Assembly: GCA_018654745.1 (NCBI GenBank)
Contig: JABILA010000068.1
Location: forward strand, 1 to 64,000
Length of the DNA stretch: 64,000 nt
Source: Alphaproteobacteria bacterium
GTDB taxonomy: Bacteria > Pseudomonadota > Alphaproteobacteria > UBA2966
Reading direction: 5' to 3'
This document shows, piece after piece, positions 36,620 through 46,031 of the stretch. The notes beneath the pieces were generated by a model. That model had not been told where the DNA came from, did not search any database, and was given only the letters and a program-made list of their open reading frames with translations. Each line of letters opens with the position of its first letter. The first letter of the stretch is position 1. The translations under genes and the position numbers were made by a program.

Positions 36620-37327
36620 TCAAACAGCGCTGCTGCCCTCGCGACGATTTCGCAGTTCCAAAATAACACCGGTCATGATCAATAGCTGACCAATGTAATA
36701 GCTGGGCCAGATATACCAGCCGATACCATCAATAGGCGTCATGAACTTGTCGACGGCCAGTGCGGTGTCCGATGAAATAAACAACAACGCACCCAGCAAG
36801 ACCCAGGAATTGCCAAATCCGGCGACTACACAGGTAATACCCATCAGGCAAATCACGAAGGCATAAACGAGCACCGGGATCATATGGGCCCCCAGATGCG
36901 GCATCATCCAGCCGCCAAGCCCAAGGCCATAAATAATGAACAAGGCTATCAGGGCGCGTTGACGACCTGAGGCCATCACCGGACGCGGCCGCAGGCGGAG
37001 AAACAGCATTACATAGACGAGATGTGCCACCAGGAACGAACCCAGGCCGTGCACAAACATGCCAACCGGGTCAATTCGCAGAAATACATCGCCAAGGCTG
37101 GACAATAACAGAGCCAGGGAGAGCAACCGGCCAGCAGTATCGTCAGCCACTCGCCAGGCTACAACTGCCAGCAGAAACACGCCGCCACCCTTGATAAATA
37201 CAAGGCCTGCGAACGGGTCCAGGGGCAGGCACAACAAATAACTCAGGGCGAAGCCAGCGCTTAGTCCCAACAACAGACGATTAGAAGTGCTGTATCCGCT
37301 GGTGGTATCTATGTCTGTTGAAGACAT
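36620..37327 (-). CDS. Lysoplasmalogenase-family membrane protein (YhhN-like)
   Basis: A 235-residue membrane protein with about eight hydrophobic segments, started at the ATG at 37327; an ATG at 37336 is nearly as likely. KGGGVFLLAVVAW, LLSSLGDVFLRIDP, FLVAHLVYVMLF and GALLFISSDTALAVDKF match the YhhN/TMEM86 family, in which conserved Asp residues (here in LGDVF and SSDTALA) hydrolyse the vinyl-ether bond of lysoplasmalogen. It follows the Dabb protein gene closely and may be cotranscribed. Confidence 0.88.
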   Translation of the reverse strand: MSSTDIDTTSGYSTSNRLLLGLSAGFALSYLLCLPLDPFAGLVFIKGGGVFLLAVVAWRVADDTAGRLLSLALLLSSLGDVFLRIDPVGMFVHGLGSFLVAHLVYVMLFLRLRPRPVMASGRQRALIALFIIYGLGLGGWMMPHLGAHMIPVLVYAFVICLMGITCVVAGFGNSWVLLGALLFISSDTALAVDKFMTPIDGIGWYIWPSYYIGQLLIMTGVILELRNRREGSSAV

Positions 37328-37340
37328 TGTAGTCATTTCC

Positions 37341-37634
37341 TCAATATTCGAAGTCAACAACAGTCAGATTTTCAACAAACCCGCCGAACTGTTTGATGGC
37401 GGCCTGGTGGGCTTCGTGTGGTCCATAAGAATCGAGGACAGCACGGTCAGTCATGGTCATTGCCGCGGCCAATTCGATTTTCCCTGCCCGCTCGCTGAAA
37501 TTCAGACCAACGCGCATGGCTTCGATGCCGGGAATCTTGTCCTTCAGTTCGGTCAGTATGGTTTGGGTTTGCGCGCGTTCCGCATCTGTCGTGCCATCCT
37601 TGAATTCGATCAGCACGATATGTTCGATAGCCAT
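37341..37634 (-). CDS. Dabb (stress-responsive A/B barrel) protein
   Basis: A 97-residue alpha+beta barrel protein from the ATG at 37634, with an agga Shine-Dalgarno in front. IEHIVLIEFKDGTT, GIEAMRVGLNFSER, MTMTDRAVLDSYGPHEAHQAAIKQF match the Dabb family, small dimers sometimes enzymatic (olivetolic acid cyclase type) and mostly of unknown function. Confidence 0.88.
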   Translation of the reverse strand: MAIEHIVLIEFKDGTTDAERAQTQTILTELKDKIPGIEAMRVGLNFSERAGKIELAAAMTMTDRAVLDSYGPHEAHQAAIKQFGGFVENLTVVDFEY

Positions 37635-37736
37635 AATTTGTTTCCTGTGAAAATTAGTCGCTGAAGTGGTTGAAACAGATTGTACCAGTGATGGGGCTTT
37701 GGGCAAGATTGAACCCGGACGAAAAGCACATCATCG

Positions 37737-38252
37737 TCAGTTCAACCGTGCCTTTGTCACATCACATCCGTCTTCAACTGCTGCAACGACAATTTTCGCA
37801 CACGCCATTGCATCGGATGAATGATCATGATGGCGCAAGGGAATGACAAGATAACGACAAACATCTGGCAGCTTTGTCGGCCGTATGTCCCATGCCTGGC
37901 GTGCCAGTTTAACTGTACACAGGTAGGGAATTTCAGGCGGGGCAAATCCGGCTGCGTCACAACAGGCGGTCAATACCCTGCGGTCAAAGCCTGCATTATG
38001 AGCTGCCAGCCAGTCTGCGCCTTCCATAAATGCCTTCATCTTTGGCCAGATATCAGCGAACACAGGTTCCCCGCAGACATCGTCCCACGTTATCCCGTGA
38101 ATATAGGTGTAACGCATATCCTGCCTTGGGGGCTGGATCAAATGGCTTTGAGTTGCGACGACTTCGCCGTCGACCACGCGGACCATACCAATGGCACATG
38201 CGCTGTCCGGGCCATTGTCAGCAGTCTCGAAATCGATAGCAACAAGGTTCAT
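37737..38252 (-). CDS. DnaQ-like 3'-5' exonuclease
   Basis: A 171-residue DEDDh exonuclease from the ATG at 38252; the open frame extends upstream without family similarity. Exo I is VAIDFETAD, exo II lies at WLAAHNAGFDRRVL and exo III at HHDHSSDAMACA, giving the four acidic residues and the histidine. It resembles single-domain DNA polymerase III epsilon-type or RNase T-like nucleases. No replication gene is next to it. Confidence 0.88.
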   Translation of the reverse strand: MNLVAIDFETADNGPDSACAIGMVRVVDGEVVATQSHLIQPPRQDMRYTYIHGITWDDVCGEPVFADIWPKMKAFMEGADWLAAHNAGFDRRVLTACCDAAGFAPPEIPYLCTVKLARQAWDIRPTKLPDVCRYLVIPLRHHDHSSDAMACAKIVVAAVEDGCDVTKARLN

Positions 38253-38392
38253 GATCAGGTGGCTCTGGAAAATTTTCTGGCAAAACGGCTTGAGGTTATT
38301 CAGGATACAGCGACAAATGCGTGACTGACAAATCAACAGATAATAAATTTTCAAAGCCGGGAGGGCGCGCGAGGTGCGCGAATAAAAGATAG

Positions 38393-38992
38393 ATGAAATT
38401 ACATTACGCTCTCAGTTCTCCTTACGTCCGCAAAGTGATGCTGGTTGCCCACGAATGTGGCTTGTCTGACAGAATTGAACTTCTCCCGACGACACCGCAA
38501 ACCATCATCGATGATGTCAGCAGCGAAAACCCATTGGGACAAATCCCCACATTGATCACCGACGAGGGCATTGCCCTGTACGACTCAAATGTTATCGCCG
38601 AATATCTCGATGATTTGGGGAAGGGTGGTTTACTCCCGGCTTCAGGGCCAGATCGTTGGCGAGTTCTGAAACAACAATCTCTTGGCCAGGGCATGATTAA
38701 TGCCGCAAATCTGAGATATAACGAAACGCGCCGTCCTGAGGGTGAAATGTCCCCGGCCTGGATCGCCAAAAAAGACAACGAACTCCACCGGACTTTCGAC
38801 GCTCTGGATGCAATGGCGAGAACGGGTAAGCTGTCTGATAATGCAGATCTGGGTACACTCACCATTGCCTGTGCTATCGCTTACGCTGAGCTTCGTTGGC
38901 CTGAAGGAGCCTGGGACACGGGTCGTTCCATACTTGCAGCCTGGTACAAGAAGTTTTCCGCGCGGCCCTCAATGTTGGCCACAGCGCCATAA
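38393..38992 (+). CDS. Glutathione S-transferase family protein
   Basis: A 199-residue GST. The N-terminal thioredoxin-fold domain has LHYALSSPYVRKVMLVAHECGL, NPLGQIPTLITDEGIALYDSNVIAEYLDD, with the serine pair SSP at the usual catalytic position; the C-terminal helical domain follows. It conjugates glutathione to electrophiles or acts as a binding protein. It lies 20 bases before the DUF2855 gene and is probably cotranscribed. Confidence 0.93.
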   Translation: MKLHYALSSPYVRKVMLVAHECGLSDRIELLPTTPQTIIDDVSSENPLGQIPTLITDEGIALYDSNVIAEYLDDLGKGGLLPASGPDRWRVLKQQSLGQGMINAANLRYNETRRPEGEMSPAWIAKKDNELHRTFDALDAMARTGKLSDNADLGTLTIACAIAYAELRWPEGAWDTGRSILAAWYKKFSARPSMLATAP

Positions 38993-39012
38993 ACCGAACC
39001 GGATTCACAAAT

Positions 39013-40107
39013 ATGGAAGACAATTCTATGCAGCTGACGACTCTCCTCGTTAATCGGAAAAACATTACAGATATTCGTGCCGTTACTGATGCGGCTCCGG
39101 TTCTGGCAAAAGGCAATGTCAGGTTCAAAATTGAAAATTTTGCTCTGACAGCCAACAACGTGACTTACGCTGCTGCCGGGGATGCGCTGAAATACTGGCA
39201 GTTTTTTCCGGCAGAAAAAGGGTGGGGCAAGGTTCCTGTTTGGGGTATCGGCCAGATTATCGAAACCGGCGTTGAGGGTGTGTCTGTTGGTGATCGGTAT
39301 TTTGGTTATTTTCCAATGGCCAGTCATCTGGATGTAACACCGGACAGGATCAACCCACATGGCTTCAGGGATGTGATGCCGGCACGGGTCGACTTGCCGC
39401 CGATCTATAATCGCTACGAACGCCTGACTGAGGCATCTGATCTGGATGCCGATCTGGAGGATCGCTTGTCACTTTTGCGCCCTCTGTATGCGACGTCGTT
39501 CCTGCTCTGGGATTTTATGGTCGACAATGACTGGTTCGGTGCGGAACAGATTATTGTTTCCAGTGCATCCAGCAAGACTTCCATTGGTCTGCTGAGCCTG
39601 GCGAAGCGACAAGGACCGAAAGTCGTCGGTCTGACTTCTCCCGGAAATGTTACCTTTGTTGAACGGCTTCAAATCTGTGATCAGATAATTGACTACGATG
39701 CCATTGCATCAGACGTCGACCAGGTGCCATCCGTTTACGTTGATATCGCCGGGCATAGTCAGGCGACAAAAACGCTGCACGAGCGACTGGGAGATGATCT
39801 GAAACACAGTGCGGCAGTGGGGACCAGTCATTGGGACAAATTTGCGCCGACCGGTGGATTGGCCGGACCAAAACCCTTGTTCTTTTTTGCGCCATCTCAA
39901 TCAGAAAAAAGGTTGAAAGATTGGGGACCCGAGATACTGGAAAATCGAATTAAGGATTGTTGGCGCGAACTGGCGATGGAAAGCCGTAACTGGATGAATA
40001 TTGAACACCACAACGGTGCGGACAAGGCTATGGCAATTTACCAACATGTGGCAGACGGCAGCCTGTCGCCCACAGTTGGTGTGATAATCAGCCTGGCGGA
40101 TTCCTGA
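39013..40107 (+). CDS. DUF2855-family protein
   Basis: A 364-residue cytoplasmic protein matching the DUF2855 family: FALTANNVTYAAAGDALKYWQFFP, VPVWGIGQII, GDRYFGYFPMASHL and SSASSKTSIGLLSLAKRQG. The layout resembles MDR-type (quinone oxidoreductase-like) enzymes, with a GroES-like front and a nucleotide-binding middle, but no reaction has been established that I know of. Pairing with a GST suggests a role in handling electrophiles. Confidence 0.85.
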   Translation: MEDNSMQLTTLLVNRKNITDIRAVTDAAPVLAKGNVRFKIENFALTANNVTYAAAGDALKYWQFFPAEKGWGKVPVWGIGQIIETGVEGVSVGDRYFGYFPMASHLDVTPDRINPHGFRDVMPARVDLPPIYNRYERLTEASDLDADLEDRLSLLRPLYATSFLLWDFMVDNDWFGAEQIIVSSASSKTSIGLLSLAKRQGPKVVGLTSPGNVTFVERLQICDQIIDYDAIASDVDQVPSVYVDIAGHSQATKTLHERLGDDLKHSAAVGTSHWDKFAPTGGLAGPKPLFFFAPSQSEKRLKDWGPEILENRIKDCWRELAMESRNWMNIEHHNGADKAMAIYQHVADGSLSPTVGVIISLADS

Positions 40108-40167
40108 TCTGGTTTTGTGAAGCCGGTGATGCTGGATGGAAGGGGCTAATGGTGGTTAGGAGCGATT

Positions 40168-42204
40168 CTAATCAAGTGCAGGTTGGCTTGAAGGCAGTGG
40201 CAATTCGATCCAGAAAATACTGCCGGAATTTTCGTCGCTTTCGAAACCAATCCGGCCACCCATCTTCTCAATAAGCAACTTGCTGACCGTTAAGCCGATA
40301 CCGGTGCCTTCCTGCGCAATCAGGGGGCTGGCATCCAGACGGTGAAACATCTCGAATACATTCTTATAGTCTTCTGCCGCAATTCCGACGCCAGTGTCCG
40401 TTATCGATATGTGCAGATACTGGTCTTCGGTGACGTTGCTTTTAATCGTTATCAAACCATCGTCTTTGTTAAATTTAACAGCGTTGGAAAGAAGGTTGAT
40501 CAGGATTTGCTTCAATCGCAGTCGATCGATATTCAGATTGACCGGCTGGTTTTCGTTGAATTCATTGACGATCCTGATGCCGCGTTCTGCACACAGGGGA
40601 TCGGTCATGGCAACACATTCTGATAATACCCCTGCGACATTCACTTCCTCGAAATGCAAGTCCAGTTTGTCAGCCTCAATTTTTGCGAGATCAAGAACAT
40701 CATTGATGAGCTCAAGCAGGTGATAACCACCCGTCAAAATACTCTCAAGATGGCTGCGCTGAGACAATGAAAGAGGTTTTTCAGAATCAAACTGCAACAT
40801 CTGCGCAAATCCCAGAACGGCATTCATCGGGGTTCGCAACTCGTGACTCATGCTGGCAAGGAACTCTGATTTGGACCTGTTTGCATTTTCAGCATCTTCC
40901 TTTGCTGCCAGCAATTCCAGCTCTGCCTGTTTTCGATTGGTAATGTCGGACGCGGTGCCCCGGTGGCCGAGATAGACACCCGTATCATCAAAGACGGGAT
41001 TGCCGTTGATCAGCGCGTATTGTACTTCACCACCTGTGTTATTGTAGCGGAATTCGAAGTTATGGAAATCAGTGTGATTATCCAGGGCATTCTGGTAGGG
41101 GCGAAATTCCGTGGGCTGCATCATACCGCCGCTGAGTTCCTGGCGGGTGATGCCCCGAAGTTTCTCGATGGTTTGGCCATCCGTGATGCCGGCAGATTTG
41201 GATTGCCAGGAAAAACGCCCTTCTGTATCAATTTCCCAGAGCCAGTCAGAAGCAGATTCTGCAAATTCCCGAAAACGCTCCTCACTGTTCTGCAGGGCTT
41301 TTTCAATTTGCTTTCTTTCTTTCAGCTGTTTTTCTCGATATATCGTCAATCCAACGACAAGTAGAAAAATGAGAATTCCCACGCCCCTGATAGTGGCCGC
41401 ATTGGGTGCTTCTGTCGTCCACCCACTTTTGGGCATCGCGGCAATCTGCCAGGAACCATGCGGCAGCGACACCGTCAGCGATATCACCTCGCCTGAAAAC
41501 ATTTCGGAACGACCCAGAAAGGCAGCGCCATCGGCTCCAGAACTGTCTCGCCCGCGAACAGCAATTTCTATCGGCAAATCCGGATCATATAATCCGGCAG
41601 CCGTATAAAGTTTGTCGACATCTATGACAGTCGCAAGCAGACCCCAAAAGCGGCCACGTTTTTGTGTCTCACTGGTCACCGGTTCGAAAATAGGGGTTCG
41701 GGCGATAAATGCGCGTCCGCCCTGAACCAGATTTACGGGACCAGCCACCACCACACCGCCAACATTCCTGGCTTTGAGTGCCGCAGCTCTTTGTTGATCA
41801 TTTTTCCGATAATCCAGCCCCAGCGCCTTTTCGTTGCCCTTCAGGGGATACATGTGCGTGATGACCAGATCCCGCGCAGCCGCTATGTTCCGGATCTGCG
41901 TTTTTTGAGCCAGGATAGCACTTACGTACCGGGCAAAATTTTTCTGTGATATCTCGGGGTTCAACGAAATTTCGGCGACAAGACCAGCAACAGAAAGCAA
42001 GTTGCCATTAATGGTACCTTCCAGGTGGGCGCGAATTGCCCCGAGCTGGTTTACGACAAAAATCTTTTCTTCATGATGACGACGGTTCTTGTCGGTGTTC
42101 TCAATAAACAGGACCGCAGCTGCTAACAGGCACGCTGCAGGAACCAGAAAATACAAGACACGAAACGGTGCCAATTTGTCGTAGTGCGATTTCATTACCG
42201 CCAT
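40168..42204 (-). CDS. CHASE/PAS-domain sensor histidine kinase
   Basis: A 678-residue membrane sensor kinase. It has a membrane segment at about 14-35, a periplasmic CHASE domain (about 60-200, with [19 protein letters not shown]), a second membrane segment near 267-287, a PAS domain (about 305-425, with LRGITRQEL and [15 protein letters not shown]), a HisKA domain with the phosphorylated histidine in [16 protein letters not shown], and an ATPase domain ([32 protein letters not shown]). No response regulator is adjacent, but a decayed Hpt-like fragment lies about 150 bases upstream, so a phosphorelay partner may have been lost. Confidence 0.93.
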   Translation of the reverse strand: MAVMKSHYDKLAPFRVLYFLVPAACLLAAAVLFIENTDKNRRHHEEKIFVVNQLGAIRAHLEGTINGNLLSVAGLVAEISLNPEISQKNFARYVSAILAQKTQIRNIAAARDLVITHMYPLKGNEKALGLDYRKNDQQRAAALKARNVGGVVVAGPVNLVQGGRAFIARTPIFEPVTSETQKRGRFWGLLATVIDVDKLYTAAGLYDPDLPIEIAVRGRDSSGADGAAFLGRSEMFSGEVISLTVSLPHGSWQIAAMPKSGWTTEAPNAATIRGVGILIFLLVVGLTIYREKQLKERKQIEKALQNSEERFREFAESASDWLWEIDTEGRFSWQSKSAGITDGQTIEKLRGITRQELSGGMMQPTEFRPYQNALDNHTDFHNFEFRYNNTGGEVQYALINGNPVFDDTGVYLGHRGTASDITNRKQAELELLAAKEDAENANRSKSEFLASMSHELRTPMNAVLGFAQMLQFDSEKPLSLSQRSHLESILTGGYHLLELINDVLDLAKIEADKLDLHFEEVNVAGVLSECVAMTDPLCAERGIRIVNEFNENQPVNLNIDRLRLKQILINLLSNAVKFNKDDGLITIKSNVTEDQYLHISITDTGVGIAAEDYKNVFEMFHRLDASPLIAQEGTGIGLTVSKLLIEKMGGRIGFESDENSGSIFWIELPLPSSQPALD

Positions 42205-42355
42205 ACCATGGCTTCCCGAATTTTCAATAATTTACCAAACTACAGATATTTTGTTACGTGGAATATTCCACTCTACAGTAAAATTTATAGGAAATTGCAG
42301 GATGATGCGTCAATAGCCGACGACCTCAATGGAAACCTTGTGGTTACAGAGCTTC

Positions 42356-42462
42356 AATATATCCGATGACCTTTTCAAGAATACCCGGCAGGCGAGGCGC
42401 CGCTTCGTCAATCACGTTCCAGTCATTGGCATTTCCAGCTGTTTCCAACAGCTCACAAAGTT
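42356..42462 (-). pseudogene. Remnant of a histidine phosphotransfer (Hpt) domain
   Basis: On the minus strand these bases encode LCELLETAGNANDWNVIDE and AAPRLPGILEKVIGYIEAL followed by a stop. This matches the C-terminal two helices of Hpt domains (C-x-x-LE-x-A-x-x-x-DW...L...L). The upstream part, with the phosphorylated histidine, is missing and is replaced by the alkB fragment at 42463-42601. It lies upstream of the histidine kinase on the same strand. Confidence 0.6.
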
Positions 42463-42601
42463 CTGCCAATTCAAATCCCAATTCAGTATCCTGCCCCATA
42501 AGCCGATATTTCTTGTTTCCCTCAGGCCTATTCGGCGGATGAATGCGCTGAGATTTTCGAACTACTGAAAACCGATCTGGATTGGCAGCAGGCGCACATC
42601 A
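42463..42601 (+). pseudogene. Partial duplicate of the 5' end of alkB
   Basis: Bases 42477-42601 match 46046-46170, the start of the intact alkB gene, with only 5 transitions in 125 positions; weaker similarity reaches back to the start codon, which is CTG here. A C-to-T change makes an early TAA. The copy ends abruptly in the stop codon of the sulfatase gene on the other strand. Confidence 0.9.
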
Positions 42602-44032
42602 TTCAACGGGCGTATGGTTGAAACCTGGCATAGCCAATATGGTTTCACGGCCGCCATACTGTTCCACAAGGGCCGCCTGGTCGGCAAAGGCCTGCGCATT
42701 AACTTTTTCCGGATCCAGAATAGATGTCAGGTGTTCATGCATTAATGCCCGCACGTTTTCAAAGTCTGGTGATTCTCCAAGGTCTTCCAGTTCGTCCGGA
42801 TCATTCTCCAGATTAAACAACTGAACTGGTTGAATGCCAGCGTAGTAGACATATTTCCACGCGCCTTGCCGGATCATGAAAAACCCTGTTGGACTGCCAC
42901 CGTCATGGTACTCGCTGAGAATAAATCTCTCGGTTTCCGGTGAATTAATGAAGCTCTGCAAAGGTCGGCTCTGCCAAGGGGCTTTTGCCTTGGGCACCTC
43001 CAATCCGACCAGACCTTCGACGGTCGCTGCAATATCTGTCAGCGAAACCGGTGTATGATTGACGCCGACGGGCACTTCATTGCCCGCCATGATCAGGGGG
43101 ATACCCACCGCGTCTTCATACATCACAGATTTTGCCCAAAATCCATGATTGCCAAGCATTTCTCCATGATCCGTAATGTAGATCACAACGGTATCCCGGG
43201 CTGATCCGGAGTCTTCGAGAGCTTCCAGGACCTGACGAATGTTATCATCAAGGAAACTACACAGCCCGAAGTAACTTCTCTTGGCCCGGTCTCGCGTCTC
43301 TTCGTCAAAATGTGAGTCATAATCCCAAAACTTCGCCATTTCTTTCAAAACAGGGTGATCAGGTTTTTGATTGTGGCCACCCGCAATCGTCTCTGGCATC
43401 GGGGCATTTGAATAGAGGTCAAAAAATTCCTGTGGCGCAATCAAGGGATAGTGCGGGCTGATGAATGAAACGAACAACGCCCAGGGTTTGTCTTTTAACG
43501 CCTTTGGAGATTGTCTTAGCCACTTGCTTGCCTCGGAAGCTATGCCACGATCATACTCGGTATATGTGCTTTCACCCGGCCCCACTTCGCGTGCCATTTC
43601 CCTGGCTTCTTCGAACCCGGGCATGGGATTACGAATTAAACCATGGGGCCAACCTTTACCATCATTGGCCAGATACATGGGCAAAATCTCTTCAGAGAAA
43701 CCATTGTCGTCATTCCCGGATCGATAGTGAAGCTTGCCGACCGAAACAGTCGCATGATCATGATCCCTGAGCCTGCGCATCCAACTGTCATGTTGACCAT
43801 GAAATGGTTGGGAAGACGACCAGCATTGGTTTTCATGTACATGGGTGCCCGTAGCGAGGGACGCTCGTGCCGACACGCAAATTGGCGAAGGTGTGTAGGC
43901 TCGTGAAAATCGCATGCCTTTACCGGCAAGTTTGTCCAACGCAGGTGTTTGCACGATGGAGTTGCCATAACACCCTAGCGCTGATCGTGAATGCTCATCA
44001 GAACAAATTATCAGGACATTTTTTCCAGTCAT
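42599..44032 (-). CDS. Sulfatase-like hydrolase
   Basis: A 477-residue member of the arylsulfatase/alkaline phosphatase superfamily. ICSDEHSRSALGCYGN provides metal ligands, YITDHGEMLGNHGFWAKS supplies the second metal site, and SPICVSARASLATG holds the nucleophile cysteine that becomes formylglycine. The motif here is C-V-S-A-R, with serine where proline or alanine is usual, so conversion or substrate may differ. No signal peptide is present, which suits choline-sulfatase or phosphonate monoester hydrolase-like cytoplasmic enzymes. The last codon and stop coincide with the edge of the alkB duplicate. Confidence 0.9.
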   Translation of the reverse strand: MTGKNVLIICSDEHSRSALGCYGNSIVQTPALDKLAGKGMRFSRAYTPSPICVSARASLATGTHVHENQCWSSSQPFHGQHDSWMRRLRDHDHATVSVGKLHYRSGNDDNGFSEEILPMYLANDGKGWPHGLIRNPMPGFEEAREMAREVGPGESTYTEYDRGIASEASKWLRQSPKALKDKPWALFVSFISPHYPLIAPQEFFDLYSNAPMPETIAGGHNQKPDHPVLKEMAKFWDYDSHFDEETRDRAKRSYFGLCSFLDDNIRQVLEALEDSGSARDTVVIYITDHGEMLGNHGFWAKSVMYEDAVGIPLIMAGNEVPVGVNHTPVSLTDIAATVEGLVGLEVPKAKAPWQSRPLQSFINSPETERFILSEYHDGGSPTGFFMIRQGAWKYVYYAGIQPVQLFNLENDPDELEDLGESPDFENVRALMHEHLTSILDPEKVNAQAFADQAALVEQYGGRETILAMPGFNHTPVE

Positions 44033-44188
44033 TCGACACTCTCCTTCAGTAACTAATCTATGCCACTACTTCGTAAATAAAGTCTATCATGCGTGGATAC
44101 GTTCGAATTCCCGGCGGTGAATGTCGTCCCTGTGTCCACTTCACGTGGCCAGGCAGCCCAGGCTTCCAGGCTGAGAAAACGGTAGATA

Positions 44189-44208
44189 TTGACCCAGAAC
44201 GGACATTG
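44189..44208. repeat. Copy of a dispersed short intergenic motif
   Basis: The sequence ttgacccagaacggacattg resembles ttgactcaaagcggacattc at 45256-45275 and ttgacccgaagcagacagtt at 46794-46813, marking a degenerate repeat family in this region. Confidence 0.5.
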
Positions 44209-44314
44209 AAAAGGAGGAATTCAATTGAACTCGGTTGCCCTTAAACGATTGCCTACATATCCAGGCAGCAATAACTCCATGTCGTGAAACCACAATCCGG
44301 TTCTACTTCAATGT

Positions 44315-45025
44315 TCACCGATTAAATTCGTTGCGCAGGGCGGCTTGTTGTTCAGGCTTCAGTTTATCCCAGACGCGGTTCATGTTCGATCTGACGTGTT
44401 TTAGGCCGGCGAGGAAGGCGGCGGCGTATTGACGATAGGCTTCTTTCAGGTTTATTGGCAAATCATCGCTGCCGTTGGCATAGGCGAAGGCCAGGATTTC
44501 GTTGGCTTCCGGTATTTTACCTGAGTCGGCGAATTCGCGTACTTTGACGACCTGATTGATGGTTAGTTTCTTGGGGTCAATGCTGCCCAGCAGTTCCTCC
44601 CAATCAGTGACCAGCCGGGCAGTCAACTTTTCCTGTTCGAGTTTGGCGCCAAACAGTTGGGCGGCGCTGCCGTCGGCGGCGTTTTGAGCAGCCTCCATTC
44701 TTCGCTTGTCTTCACGTTTCTTGGCTTCTGCATCGGCGATTGATTTGGCCTTGGCAACCTCTTCGGCTTTGGCTTTGGCAATGGCAGCAAGGCGGGCATC
44801 TTCTTTAGCCTTGGCCCAGTCGGCAATGCTGGTGCTCGTTTTTGACGACTTATAGGCTTTGCACCAATCTGGCGTTGAGGTCGCGCTACAGATAAATGTC
44901 TTCAAGGCCGGGGACATATTCTCGACATCTTCTTCGGTGGACGTCCCCAGTTGGGTTTCGCCATCGGCCAATGCCTGACTGTTCAGAGCAAACATAAGCA
45001 CCATTACTGCGACGGATGTCCGCAT
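44315..45025 (-). CDS. Secreted coiled-coil protein with Sel1-like C-terminus
   Basis: A 236-residue protein from the ATG at 45025, after which a signal peptide (about 1-20, ending ALADG) is clear; the longer frame begins at TTG. Residues about 65-125 are rich in Ala, Lys and Glu and should form a helix or coiled coil (AKAKEDARLAAIAKAKAEEVAKA in part). The C-terminus has ILAFAYANG and LKEAYRQYAAAFLAG, spaced like a Sel1 repeat. Two cysteines near 47 and 54 could form a disulfide. I do not recognise a characterised family. Confidence 0.75.
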   Translation of the reverse strand: MRTSVAVMVLMFALNSQALADGETQLGTSTEEDVENMSPALKTFICSATSTPDWCKAYKSSKTSTSIADWAKAKEDARLAAIAKAKAEEVAKAKSIADAEAKKREDKRRMEAAQNAADGSAAQLFGAKLEQEKLTARLVTDWEELLGSIDPKKLTINQVVKVREFADSGKIPEANEILAFAYANGSDDLPINLKEAYRQYAAAFLAGLKHVRSNMNRVWDKLKPEQQAALRNEFNR

Positions 45026-45394
45026 AACCTTGTCCCCTTTTGCGGGATAGTAGCATTGCCCGAACAGGCAATACAGCAATAGCTTTATGCATCAATTCGG
45101 CGATAAACAGGTATAGCCAGTTTTTGGCTATTAACGGTCTTCAATCTGAATGCCAGATTTCTTCTGCTTTCCTACCCTTAACGAACTGCCGAACGACAAA
45201 GTCTGCATTCGGGGGTGAAACGGACATGGATTGGATTAGCTGAATACTTCTGTTGTTGACTCAAAGCGGACATTCCTGGTTTGGTGCATAAGCTACACTG
45301 AACTCGAATATTCTCTGAACGCATCGGTAGCCGCCCGACCAGACCTGACAATGAAGACCACTTGTTCAACCGATAGCAACGAGGAATAAGAATA
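45026..45394. other. Intergenic region with degenerate repeats
   Basis: No gene is seen in these 369 bases. They contain a hairpin atagcca / tggctat (45113-45131) and the repeat motif ttgactcaaagcggacattc at 45256-45275, both related to motifs elsewhere between 44 and 48.3 kb. Confidence 0.5.
45256..45275. repeat. Copy of a dispersed short intergenic motif
   Basis: The sequence ttgactcaaagcggacattc matches related copies at 44189 and 46794. Confidence 0.5.
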
Positions 45395-45856
45395 ATGGTG
45401 TATCATATTAATAGTTTAGTGCCCGAGTTTTGGTGCTCTGATTTTGACGAGAGCTTATTGTTCTACACCGAAGTACTTGGGTTCTCCGTGGGCCAGCGAC
45501 GTGGCGACGATCACCACGCCTATATAGAGCGGGGAGACGCCCAGCTTATGATTGCGCGATGGGAACAAGATGAGGCCTGGGAGCCAGGCTCACTTGAAAA
45601 ACCTTACGGACGTGGCGTTAATTTTCAGATTCTCGTGGAGGATGTCCGTGCCCTGTATGAAGCTGTACTAGCGGCAGGCGTCGAGCCATTTGTCACCCTG
45701 GAGACCAAATCCTACTGGCGAACTGACCGGATGGATGTACGGACCCAGTTTGCCATTCTCGATCCCGATGGATATTTATTGCGCTTCTCGCAGGTTGATG
45801 CCTCCAGCGAAATCGAGCAATCGGACCTCGACGAGCTGGATATAAAGTATGCGTAA
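45395..45856 (+). CDS. VOC-family (glyoxalase/bleomycin-resistance-like) protein
   Basis: A 153-residue vicinal-oxygen-chelate protein: LVPEFWCSDFDESLLFYTEVLGFSV, GDAQLMIARWE, GVNFQILVEDVRALYEAVLAAGVEP and FAILDPDGYLLRFSQ give the paired beta-alpha-beta-beta-beta modules. It resembles bleomycin-binding resistance proteins more than glyoxalase I. It is flanked by repeat-rich spacers and is transcribed alone. Confidence 0.9.
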   Translation: MVYHINSLVPEFWCSDFDESLLFYTEVLGFSVGQRRGDDHHAYIERGDAQLMIARWEQDEAWEPGSLEKPYGRGVNFQILVEDVRALYEAVLAAGVEPFVTLETKSYWRTDRMDVRTQFAILDPDGYLLRFSQVDASSEIEQSDLDELDIKYA

Positions 45857-45884
45857 ATCAGCCGCGCCAGCAAATTGCCCAGGT

Positions 45885-45962
45885 ATGTCCGTTCCTGGCT
45901 ATAAGCGGACTCTGGCACCCTTGCCAGTTGATGTCAGTTTGGAAGACCGAAGCGGGCGCTTC
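45885..45962. repeat. Copy A of a degenerate intergenic repeat of about 75 bases
   Basis: This stretch (tccgttcctggctat, ctggcacccttgccagttg, gtcagtttggaagac, gcgggcgct) aligns along its length with 48194-48262 downstream of the cyclase gene, with substitutions and small gaps. Confidence 0.65.
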
Positions 45963-46031
45963 AGTTAGTTGATAATTTTGTATTGTTAATGTAATACGTG
46001 GGATTTGTCAGGGTCATGAGTGGAAACTAGA

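Noticed and set aside
42329-42568. Plus-strand frame of 79 codons
   Set aside because: It crosses the Hpt remnant and the alkB fragment in frames that match neither.
44033-44314. Possible small gene between the sulfatase and the Sel1-like protein
   Set aside because: Frames are short and without Shine-Dalgarno or family character; only a repeat motif is seen.
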